The position numbers and the translations under genes are program-made. This document shows positions 15,915-23,595 of a stretch of 64,000 bases of DNA, in pieces (position 1 is the first letter of the stretch; each line of letters opens with the position of its first letter). Source of the stretch: Pedobacter metabolipauper (GTDB lineage: Bacteria > Bacteroidota > Bacteroidia > Sphingobacteriales > Sphingobacteriaceae); contig NZ_SNYC01000007.1 of assembly GCF_004362715.1 (NCBI RefSeq), positions 124,001 through 188,000 of the forward strand, given 5' to 3'. Below the pieces are notes generated by a model, which saw nothing but the letters and a program-made list of their open reading frames with translations, made no database searches and had not been told where the DNA came from.

Positions 15915-17303
15915 ATGGCACGTATTCCTGTAATTGTAGTTATTGATGTTGGTAAGACGAATAAAAAGATCTTTGTTTTTGATGAACGCTACCGGATTGT
16001 TTACGAACGTTCGGCACGTTTTATAGAAACCAGTGATGAAGACGGCGATCCATGTGAGAATCTGGAGAGCTTAAGGCTTTCTGTTTATGACTCTTTGCGG
16101 GAGGTTTTTAAAAAGAAGGATTATGAGATCAAAGCGATTAACTTTTGTACCTATGGTGCCAGTTTCGTCTACGTAAATGAATACGGACAACCGCTTGCGC
16201 CCTTATATAATTATTTAAAGAAGTACCCGGAAGCGCTGAGTAAAGATTTTTACGAAACCTACGGAGGTGAAACAGCGATCTCACTGGCTACAGCTTCTCC
16301 GGTATTGGGGAGCTTAAATTCCGGAATGCAGCTATACCGCATTAAAAAGGAACGACCAGAGTTGTTTGCTAAAATTAAATATGCGTTACACTTACCACAA
16401 TATTTAAGCTATCTGATCTCCGGGCAATTTTATACTGATCTAACCAGTGTAGGCTGTCACACCCAGCTTTGGGATTTCACGAAAAACGAATATCATAATT
16501 GGGTTAAAAAGGAAGGATTAGCCGCCAAATTTGCAGAAATTAAGTCTGCAGATTCGGTATTTCCTGCTGAGTTTCCCGGAAATAATTACTTTGTAGGTAC
16601 GGGTTTGCATGATAGTTCTGCGGCTTTAATTCCATACCTGGTTAACTTTAGAGACCCTTTTGTATTGATCTCTACAGGTACCTGGTGCATTAGCTTAAAT
16701 CCATTTAATGATCTGCCGCTTACTGATGAAGAGTTAAAGAAAGATTGCCTGTGTTACCTTCAATACCAGGGTAAGCCTGTTAAGGCTTCCAGGATCTTTG
16801 CCGGTTATGAGCATGAGATGCAGCTGAAACGAATTACTGTGCACTTTGGATCGGACACCATGAAATACCGGACTATGGATTATGATTCGCTATTGATGCG
16901 GGAGATTATCGATAGGAACGAGGCTAACCCGGTAAAAATTAAACTGGAAGATCATGAGTCTGCCTTTGGAGCACGTGATCTTTCCTTGTTTGCAACGGAT
17001 GAGGAAGCCTATCACCAGTTTATGTATGATCTTGTGCAGCTGCAGTATCTTTCTACGTCACTGGCTTTAAAAGGCTCTGATGCCAGGAGGATCTTTGTGG
17101 ATGGTGGTTTTAGTAAGAATGCCATATTTATGAATATGCTGGCCTTTGTGTTTCCTGATCATGAAGTTTTTGCGGCCTCTATGGCACAATCTACCGCACT
17201 TGGTGCCGCACTGGCTATCCACAGCAGCTGGAATGAGCGGCCAATTCCAAATGACATTATTGAACTTAAATATTTTTCTGTTCCGCAGCACCAGCGTTCC
17301 TGA
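15915..17303 (+). CDS. rhaB: Rhamnulokinase-like FGGY-family carbohydrate kinase
   Basis: 462 residues from the ATG at 15915, one base after the rhaI stop; a longer frame would need a TTG inside rhaI and adds six unconserved residues. FGGY/actin-like ATPase folds are seen: VIDVGKTNKKIFVFDE at the N-terminus (phosphate 1), LHDSSAALIPY, LISTGTWCISLNPF (phosphate 2) and FVDGGFSKNAIFMNML (adenosine site). It phosphorylates L-rhamnulose at O-1 to feed the aldolase. Sequence alone would allow fuculose or xylulose as substrate; the operon fixes rhamnulose as the likely one. It is the last enzyme gene of the pathway; inverted repeats follow it. Confidence 0.85.
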   Translation: MARIPVIVVIDVGKTNKKIFVFDERYRIVYERSARFIETSDEDGDPCENLESLRLSVYDSLREVFKKKDYEIKAINFCTYGASFVYVNEYGQPLAPLYNYLKKYPEALSKDFYETYGGETAISLATASPVLGSLNSGMQLYRIKKERPELFAKIKYALHLPQYLSYLISGQFYTDLTSVGCHTQLWDFTKNEYHNWVKKEGLAAKFAEIKSADSVFPAEFPGNNYFVGTGLHDSSAALIPYLVNFRDPFVLISTGTWCISLNPFNDLPLTDEELKKDCLCYLQYQGKPVKASRIFAGYEHEMQLKRITVHFGSDTMKYRTMDYDSLLMREIIDRNEANPVKIKLEDHESAFGARDLSLFATDEEAYHQFMYDLVQLQYLSTSLALKGSDARRIFVDGGFSKNAIFMNMLAFVFPDHEVFAASMAQSTALGAALAIHSSWNERPIPNDIIELKYFSVPQHQRS

Positions 17304-17312
17304 TGTAAGCGG

Positions 17313-17387
17313 GATCATTTCATGATCTTAGGAAAAAAATGTTTAGATTGTATTCCTGTATTCTCATCCTATGAAAATACAGGAATA
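17313..17387 (+). terminator. Two inverted repeats between rhaB and the secreted PHP-like gene
   Basis: GATCAT-TTC-ATGATC (17313-17327) is followed by a perfect 12-bp stem, TATTCCTGTATT (17351-17362) with AATACAGGAATA (17376-17387) and a 13-nt loop. No T-run follows the larger stem, and it ends 22 nt before the next ATG. It may be a weak terminator, an mRNA stabiliser at the operon end, or an operator for the next gene. Confidence 0.45.
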
Positions 17388-17409
17388 AATTTATGCCATT
17401 TATAACCTT

Positions 17410-19488
17410 ATGAAAAAGACCCTATTGTTGATCCTGCTCATCTGCAGTGCAGGAGTAAAAGCTCAGATTTCTGTAGATTTAAAATCCTTAAAGAAGAACG
17501 GGACTACCGTTTCTGTAAATAAAAGCACATTGACCGTGAACTGGCCTGCAGGTAAATCGGGTTCCGGTAAAATGATCCTCGATCTTGATCATTCCAAACC
17601 CTTATTTACCAGTATCCAGCTGGGTAAAACAGGATCATTCCAGGAAATTGCAGCGGGTCTTGATCCTGCATTTATTTTAAGGGTTGGAAAGCGTACGCTG
17701 AGTCCGCAGAGTGGGGGATGGGATGTGTTTTTTGACCGCGTGCCTACCCGACCAAATCAATCCTATGTAGTAAAGATGGATAAGCAGCGGGCAACGGTTT
17801 CTGCTTCAGGTTCTCAAACCATCATCAGCATCTCTGATTTAACCGCCTCTACATTTAAAGGAAACCTGGAGATTACATTATATACTGGTAGTCCGCTGTT
17901 TAATGTTGCTGCGGTTTTGGCTACTCCGGTTGATTCTACTGCAATCCTTTATGATGCAGGTTTAGTGAACAAAAGCAAGCTGTGGGAAACGATTGCCTGG
18001 TCTGATGTTAAGAACAATCTGCAGACGGCTAATCCAGCGAAAACAGATCAAAGTAAAAACCTTGAAGTAAAATACCGGACGGTTATTGGGGAAAGTAAAG
18101 GTGGAAGCCTCGCACTTTTTCCTGCTCCCCATCAATATTTCTATCCTTTGGATGAAGCGTTTAATCTTAAATTTACCTGGTACGGAAGTAATTACCTGGA
18201 TCTGATCCCTGATTTTGGGATTGGCATCCGTCAGGATCCTTTAGGGGATAAACGATATGTACCATGGTTTAATGCACCTCCCAATACGAAGCAACGGCTT
18301 AATTTCTTCTGCCTGTTGAGTGAAGGAAAAGCAGCTTCCGTTTTAGAAGATGTTAAGAAGTATACACATGGTGATTCTTATGTGCCTATTGCCGGGTATA
18401 AAACTATGGCAAGCCACTTTCACAATGAGTTCATCTCTGATGTAGTATTGAGCGGGAAACCCGTTCCTGAAAAGCCTGAATTTGTGGATGTGCTGAAGAA
18501 AGCAGGGTTGAACATTGTGAAGCTGGCCGAATTTCATGGGCCTGGTCACCCGAAAGGGCCTGATAGTACCCGCCTGCGGGAATTGAAATCGTTGTTTGAT
18601 CAAACATCGCGTCTATCTGATCCTGATTTTCTTTTATTGCCCGGAGAAGAAGCAAACAACTTTTATGGCGGTCATTGGCTGGCCTTCTTTCCAAAACCGG
18701 TGTACTGGGTCATGTCCAGAAAGCCGGAGGTGCCATTTATGTCGTCAGATCCCAAATATGGAATAGTTTATCATGTTGGCGATAAAAAGGAAATGCTGAA
18801 ACTGCTGGAGTTAGAGGGTGGTCTTGCCTGGACTGCACATGCACGTACGAAGGCTTCTACCGGTTTTCCGGATAAATACAAGGAGGAAGACTTTTTTAAG
18901 TCGGAGACTTTCTTTGGAGCGGCCTGGAAAGCCATTCCGGCCGACCTGTCTCTACCTACCTTAAGCAAGCGGGTGCTTAACCTGATGGACGACATGGCGA
19001 ATTGGGGATTGAAAAAGCACATCATATCTGAGGCGGATATATTTACCATTACGGAACAGAATGAAATGTATGCGCATTTGAATGTGAACTACCTTCAAAT
19101 GGATAAAGTGCCTAGTTATAAAGATGGCTGGAAGCCCGTTTTGGATGTAATGCGCAATGGGAAGTTCTTTGTTTCTACAGGAGAGGTTTTGATGCCGGTT
19201 TTCAGCATCAATGGTAAAGGTGCAGGTGAGACTTTAAAGCTGGATCAAAGTGGTAAAGCAACGGTTAAGATGCAGCTTGACTGGACATTCCCGATGAGCT
19301 TTGCAGAGATTGTTTCTGGTGATGGTAAAAACGTTTACCGCGAACGGATCAATTTGAACCAGAGTCAGGCTTTTGGCAAGCAAACCTTTAACTGGCCGGT
19401 AAATCTTGCAAAGAGAACCTGGGTTAGGGTTGAGGCCTGGGATATCGCCGCCAACGGTGCATTTACCCAAATGATTTGGCTCAACTAA
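17410..19488 (+). CDS. Secreted PHP-domain-like protein of unknown function
   Basis: 692 residues with a signal peptide (1-19, ending KAQ). The N-terminal third is beta-rich with no domain I recognise. From about 330 the order of motifs resembles a PHP metal-dependent hydrolase: HFH at 336-338, AEFHGPGHP about 40 residues later, PGEE at 411-414 and TAHARTK with His477. PHP proteins use such His/Asp/Glu clusters to bind two or three metals and hydrolyse phosphoesters or related bonds. The C-terminus (about 560-692) is again beta-rich. It follows rhaB by 107 nt on the same strand, so a link to rhamnoside use is possible. The domain call is my inference from motif spacing. Confidence 0.55.
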   Translation: MKKTLLLILLICSAGVKAQISVDLKSLKKNGTTVSVNKSTLTVNWPAGKSGSGKMILDLDHSKPLFTSIQLGKTGSFQEIAAGLDPAFILRVGKRTLSPQSGGWDVFFDRVPTRPNQSYVVKMDKQRATVSASGSQTIISISDLTASTFKGNLEITLYTGSPLFNVAAVLATPVDSTAILYDAGLVNKSKLWETIAWSDVKNNLQTANPAKTDQSKNLEVKYRTVIGESKGGSLALFPAPHQYFYPLDEAFNLKFTWYGSNYLDLIPDFGIGIRQDPLGDKRYVPWFNAPPNTKQRLNFFCLLSEGKAASVLEDVKKYTHGDSYVPIAGYKTMASHFHNEFISDVVLSGKPVPEKPEFVDVLKKAGLNIVKLAEFHGPGHPKGPDSTRLRELKSLFDQTSRLSDPDFLLLPGEEANNFYGGHWLAFFPKPVYWVMSRKPEVPFMSSDPKYGIVYHVGDKKEMLKLLELEGGLAWTAHARTKASTGFPDKYKEEDFFKSETFFGAAWKAIPADLSLPTLSKRVLNLMDDMANWGLKKHIISEADIFTITEQNEMYAHLNVNYLQMDKVPSYKDGWKPVLDVMRNGKFFVSTGEVLMPVFSINGKGAGETLKLDQSGKATVKMQLDWTFPMSFAEIVSGDGKNVYRERINLNQSQAFGKQTFNWPVNLAKRTWVRVEAWDIAANGAFTQMIWLN

Positions 19489-20030
19489 TTGAATTGACAT
19501 TCCCTCTTGTCTTGCCATCTGCTTTGATTTAGGAGGCAGGGGTGATAGGTATTTAGGATTGGCACTTATGATTTACCGTTTTTCTTTTGATCCATTTGAA
19601 GATGAAAAGGAAAACGCCAACACAAAAATCGTATTAAAAATAAGTCAGAAGGTTTGTGGTAAGTTGATAAATTTTAATCTTTAGTGGTTATTTTTATTCT
19701 TTTAAAGAGTTTGATAACAAGAAAAATAACTAACGCCAATACTGCTAAATTTATGATTGGCCAGATGGTAGATGATAGATTCAAAAAAAGTAGGCTCATA
19801 ATTTCATGTTCTGTTGTAAAGCATTAGAATGAGGTAATGCTTAATTAATTCTGAGTTACTAAGCTATGTTAAATAAACAGTTAATTGCTGCATAATCTGA
19901 GTTTTATGAATCTGGTATATATTTTTAAGAATAAGCAGGTTTTTTTGCAGGATAGTACAGGTTGCTGTGTTGACTAATCTACAGTAATTTTAGTCATCAC
20001 ATTTATATATTTTCTTATTGCATACGCTTC
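19489..20030. other. Long intergenic region, mostly empty
   Basis: This 542-nt AT-rich gap lies between the PHP-like gene and the LytTR gene. Apart from one possible 41-codon frame on the minus strand (19674-19799) I see no gene, RNA or convincing promoter in it. Confidence 0.5.
19674..19799 (-). CDS. Possible small single-helix membrane protein (41 residues)
   Basis: An ATG-started frame of 41 codons ends in TAA. Residues about 11-30 are strongly hydrophobic (IWPIINLAVLALVIFLVIK), followed by a basic tail with Lys and Arg, the usual positive-inside layout of a one-helix membrane peptide. It sits alone in a 542-nt gap. No clear ribosome site or promoter is seen, so it could be chance. No function can be assigned. 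Confidence 0.3.
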   Translation of the reverse strand: MSLLFLNLSSTIWPIINLAVLALVIFLVIKLFKRIKITTKD

Positions 20031-20354
20031 ATGAACAAAATTATCCTTCATTCACAGAACCAACTGGTATTTATAAACAGGTCTGATATCGTATATTGTA
20101 AATCTGATAATTGTTATACGATTTATCATCTGGCTAACCATGAGGAACATATTGTTTGTAAGTCTTTAAAAAAGACTCAGGATGAATTAGACTCTTTTAC
20201 CTTTATACGCATTAGCCAATCTTATATTATAAACCGGGATTTTATAAAGCTAATTGATAAAAAGAAAAAATTTCTAAAGATGGCCGGAGATGAACAGTTA
20301 CCTTATACTATATCCTTATCGTCGCTGGTTAATCTGATCGGTTTTAACGATTAA
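20031..20354 (+). CDS. LytTR DNA-binding domain protein without receiver
   Basis: 107 residues made up only of a LytTR DNA-binding domain: INRSDIVYCKSDNCYTIYHL, then SLKKTQDELDSFTFIRISQSYIINRDFI, the typical strand and recognition-helix core. There is no receiver or membrane segment, so it cannot be a standard response regulator; it may be constitutively active or controlled by partner proteins. It is followed 183 nt later by an ABC ATPase/permease pair on the same strand, a common pairing for stand-alone LytTR regulators, which suggests it controls that transporter. Confidence 0.85.
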   Translation: MNKIILHSQNQLVFINRSDIVYCKSDNCYTIYHLANHEEHIVCKSLKKTQDELDSFTFIRISQSYIINRDFIKLIDKKKKFLKMAGDEQLPYTISLSSLVNLIGFND

Positions 20355-20537
20355 GGTTAACAGGTGCTCCTTCTTTAAAGGGTAATTGCTAAGCCGATAA
20401 AATTGCCCCTGAAAATGATATTCTTAATAAAGGTTACCTGCAATTAGATATCAATATTTAAGCAGGCTTCACTTATTTACAAATGCCTGTAACTTAATCT
20501 GCTTAAACGTTGTCATACCGGCATACTCAACCTACTC

Positions 20538-21410
20538 ATGGCGCTTACGATAACCAATGTTACCAAACAGTACAATGCACAAAAAACGGCACTAACCAAT
20601 TATTCCATTGACATTGATAAAGGTGTATTGGGATTATTAGGGCCAAATGGTGCTGGAAAATCAACACTCATGAAGATCATTGCTACAATTAGCAAACCAT
20701 CTGAAGGAACATTGTTTCTAAATGGTATTGACATTGTGCGAAATCCAGATGCCATCCGAAAAGTGCTGGGCTATTTACCGCAGGATTTTGGGGTGTATCC
20801 CAATCTTAATGCTTATGAGTTTTTGGAATACATAGCCGCCATGAAAGGTGTTGGAGGTAAAGGACTTCGACGGCGTATTGACCTGTTGCTGGAAGGTGTT
20901 AATCTTTCTGCCGATGCTAAAAGGCCCATTGGCAGTTATTCGGGTGGTATGAAACAGCGTATTGGAATAGCACAGGCTTTACTTAACGATCCGCAGGTGC
21001 TGATCTTTGACGAACCCACTGTTGGCCTCGATCCGGAAGAACGTATGCGGTTTCGCCAACTGATAGCCGATCTGGCCCAGAATTGTATCATTATCCTCTC
21101 TTCGCACATTGTATCAGACATTGAGACCATTGCCGATCAGGTAGCCATTATGCAGGACGGAAAGCTATTGATCCATGCGCCCCAGCATGACATTATTAAA
21201 CAGGCCGACGGCTGCATATTTGAATTGTTATTGGACAATAGTAAACTTGGTTCATTTAAGCAACAGTACAAGGTAATTGACACTGCCCGGCAGGCAGATC
21301 AAATCAGGGTGCGATATATCAGTTCGAAGGGTAAAGAGGCCCCGTCGTCAACGCAGGTTACGGCTACATTAGAGGATGCGTACCTGTTTTTAACCCAGGA
21401 TAACGGTTAA
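20538..21410 (+). CDS. ABC transporter ATP-binding protein
   Basis: 290 residues. Walker A GPNGAGKST at 35-43, Q-loop around LPQDFGVYP (80-88), signature YSGGMKQR at 134-141, Walker B VLIFDEP at 154-160, and switch His190. The protein is of the ABC-2 export type, with a C-terminal extension of about 80 residues beyond the nucleotide-binding domain. It pairs with the permease gene one base after its stop, so the two are translationally linked and form one exporter. The substrate is unknown; such pairs often export lipids, antibiotics or peptides, or act in copper/nitrous-oxide maturation. Confidence 0.92.
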   Translation: MALTITNVTKQYNAQKTALTNYSIDIDKGVLGLLGPNGAGKSTLMKIIATISKPSEGTLFLNGIDIVRNPDAIRKVLGYLPQDFGVYPNLNAYEFLEYIAAMKGVGGKGLRRRIDLLLEGVNLSADAKRPIGSYSGGMKQRIGIAQALLNDPQVLIFDEPTVGLDPEERMRFRQLIADLAQNCIIILSSHIVSDIETIADQVAIMQDGKLLIHAPQHDIIKQADGCIFELLLDNSKLGSFKQQYKVIDTARQADQIRVRYISSKGKEAPSSTQVTATLEDAYLFLTQDNG

Positions 21411-21411
21411 G

Positions 21412-22989
21412 ATGCAGTACATCTATCCTATCATTAAAGCTGATTATCTGCAGCGTACCCGAAGTTATTCATTTCTGATTACACTGGCTATTACCATTTT
21501 TATGGCCTATTCATTTATACCAGCCAATTCTGCAAACTACACCACTTTAAGTGCTTTGGGCTATAAGGGAGTTTATAATTCAGCCTGGGTGGGCTATGTA
21601 TCGGGTATTATGACGACCGTTATGTTGTCTATTTACGGCTTTCTGTTGGTTAACAGTGGTATTAAAAAGGACATCAATACCGAAGTTGGCCTTATTGTAG
21701 CCACTACGCCTATTACCAATTTTAAGTACCTGCTCAGTAAACAACTCAGCAATTACATAGTACTACTTACCATTGCCGGAATTACCTTTATTGTGAGCAT
21801 TGGGGTATTTTTTATGCGTGGTACGGGATATCCTTTTATCCTGGGTAACTTCATTTTTCCGTATCTGTTTTTTGCTGTACCGGCGTTGTTTGTAGTCGCG
21901 TCGCTTGCCGTTGCCGGGGAAGTTTTTCTAGGGAGGCGCAGTATATTGCAGTTCATTGCATACTTTTTTCTGGTCGGGATCTGCATGGGACTCATTAATG
22001 CCAAAAGCGATGATCAACCAACTGGCATATTCGATCCATTTGGTTTAAGCCTGATCACCAAAAGCATCACCCAGCATATCAATTCACATTTTAACGAAGA
22101 TCTCAAAGGCGTATCGTTTGGCTTTATTTTTAATGGCCGTAGTGCCTATAAAACTTTTACGTGGGAAGGACTTAACTGGTCGGCCTTATTTATATTCAGT
22201 CGCTTGCTTTGGATGGGATTAGGTCTGGGTGTGGTTTATATCTCTTCCCTTTTTTTTCATCGGTTTGATTCTAAGCAAGCTGATCCTAAAAGGAAAACCA
22301 AGGAAGTAGCGGCTATTCAAACAGATCAACCCATTGAGCAGCATGCAGGGATCAGCAGGGCAGTCTTACCACCTCTTGTTTTTGATTATGGGATTTTTCC
22401 ACTGGTGAGAACGGAATTGTTCATGTTGATCAGGCAGGGTAAGAAATGGTTATGGCTGGTTAATGCCGCATTGTGGGTAGCGATGTTTATTGTTCCCTTT
22501 AATATTGCCCATAATTATCTGCTGCCGGTATTATTGTTCCTACAGGTAACGCGATGGTCAGAACTGGTAACTAAGGAAAAAACGAACCGTGTCCATTATT
22601 TTTCTTTTGCTTCTTACAAGCCATTACAGCGGATGTTGCCTGCCCAGATCTTATCGGGTGTTCTGCTGTCGATTGGCCTGTCTTTGCCACTCATTATCCG
22701 CGGTGCGTTAACTTTTAATAGTGATGTGGTCTTGAGCATCATTAACGGAGCAGTGTTGATTGTCTTACTGGCTGTAGCATTTGGGATATTAACCGGAGGC
22801 AAAAAGCTTTTTGAAGTGTTTTTCTTCCTGCTTACCTACTCTGTAGTCAATAAGGTGCCAGTAACTGATTATCTGGGTAGTTTGCCCCATCAGGATATGT
22901 CGTTTTTTATGCTGGTGATATTGGGTATAAATACTGTTTTGGTCATAGTTAGTTTTATGATCAGAAGATACCAAACCAGACATTCTTAG
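21412..22989 (+). CDS. ABC-2 type transporter permease
   Basis: 525 residues, very hydrophobic, with about 12 membrane helices in two groups of six separated by a hydrophilic segment (about 285-325, rich in Lys, Asp and Gln). It starts one base after the ATPase stop, which fixes it as the membrane partner. The double-set layout is longer than a normal six-helix ABC-2 subunit and resembles Bacteroidota permeases that act as one fused unit. The segment GLIVATTPITNFKYLLSKQ resembles the coupling region of this family. Substrate unknown. Confidence 0.85.
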   Translation: MQYIYPIIKADYLQRTRSYSFLITLAITIFMAYSFIPANSANYTTLSALGYKGVYNSAWVGYVSGIMTTVMLSIYGFLLVNSGIKKDINTEVGLIVATTPITNFKYLLSKQLSNYIVLLTIAGITFIVSIGVFFMRGTGYPFILGNFIFPYLFFAVPALFVVASLAVAGEVFLGRRSILQFIAYFFLVGICMGLINAKSDDQPTGIFDPFGLSLITKSITQHINSHFNEDLKGVSFGFIFNGRSAYKTFTWEGLNWSALFIFSRLLWMGLGLGVVYISSLFFHRFDSKQADPKRKTKEVAAIQTDQPIEQHAGISRAVLPPLVFDYGIFPLVRTELFMLIRQGKKWLWLVNAALWVAMFIVPFNIAHNYLLPVLLFLQVTRWSELVTKEKTNRVHYFSFASYKPLQRMLPAQILSGVLLSIGLSLPLIIRGALTFNSDVVLSIINGAVLIVLLAVAFGILTGGKKLFEVFFFLLTYSVVNKVPVTDYLGSLPHQDMSFFMLVILGINTVLVIVSFMIRRYQTRHS

Positions 22990-23070
22990 TGGGATTGGTT
23001 GATGTGTATGAAGGCTATAGCGATAAATGAAATTATGTATGCTTACTACAGGACCGGCAATAAGTATATA

Positions 23071-23111
23071 TAAAAAGCGGATTAAGTCTTAATCTTAAGG
23101 CTCAATCCGCT
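23071..23111 (-). terminator. Terminator of the tRNA-Arg gene
   Basis: On the minus strand, right after the tRNA 3' end, AGCGGATT pairs with AATCCGCT (plus-strand arms 23104-23111 and 23076-23083), with a smaller inner stem CTTAA/TTAAG, and is followed by five T residues. The hairpin also lies after the permease gene on the plus strand. Confidence 0.75.
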
Positions 23112-23115
23112 AAAG

Positions 23116-23187
23116 TGTCCCCGACGAGATTCGAACTCATATCGTTGGTACCGGAAACCAAAATTCTATCCATTGAACTACGGAGAC
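23116..23187 (-). tRNA. tRNA-Arg (anticodon CCG)
   Basis: 72 nt, read on the minus strand. A full cloverleaf is visible: acceptor stem GTCTCCG with CGGGGAC (one G-T pair), D-arm with AATGGATA loop, anticodon stem TTGGT/ACCAA around TTCCGGT giving anticodon CCG (reads CGG), a 4-nt variable loop, and T-arm ATGAG-TTCGAAT-CTCGT. The discriminator base is A; the CCA is not encoded. A promoter and a terminator flank it, so it is a single-gene transcript. Confidence 0.95.
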
Positions 23188-23194
23188 AAGTCCG

Positions 23195-23224
23195 CGAATA
23201 TAGGAAATTTAGCGTACAGTCAAA
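23195..23224 (-). promoter_or_regulatory. Promoter of tRNA-Arg
   Basis: On the minus strand TTTG (23224-23221) and TATATTCG (23202-23195) are 18 nt apart, a good match to the Bacteroidota -33/-7 promoter (TTTG, about 19 nt, TAnnTTTG). Transcription would begin at or just before the first tRNA base at 23187. Confidence 0.65.
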
Positions 23225-23595
23225 GCACAGTATTGTTTTTTCTGGCTTTATCTTAAGTATTTGATTTATTTCTAAATGAACATATTTAAGGATGTCTTCG
23301 TCAATTTATGTCTGTTTATTATTGTTGAGCAGATAAATATCAAAAAATTTTATTTCATAATAAAATGATTTTTATGTAGTGCAGGTTAATTGGGGTTTAA
23401 AGTTTTATCATTATTACATGTATTAAGTAAGCTGTTTGTGTGTAATAATGATGTAGAAAATATTTTTCTTTTTTTTAAACCCAAGCTCCCGGTTTACCGT
23501 AACACAAGGGAATGCTATTGAGATTACGGGTGTTCTCCAATACCAGAACCAGAAGTAACCGCTCTTGCTTGAATAAAACACACTTAAATCAATTT
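23225..23595. other. Intergenic region before the first receptor gene
   Basis: About 370 nt, AT-rich. No gene or RNA is seen. The frame of the receptor extends upstream to an ATG at 23512, but the added 28 residues (Arg-, Asn- and Thr-rich) precede the real signal peptide, so the start is placed at 23596. Confidence 0.5.

Noticed and set aside
23512..23595. Upstream ATG of receptor pair 1
   Set aside because: The extra 28 residues come before a complete signal peptide and have no hydrophobic core.
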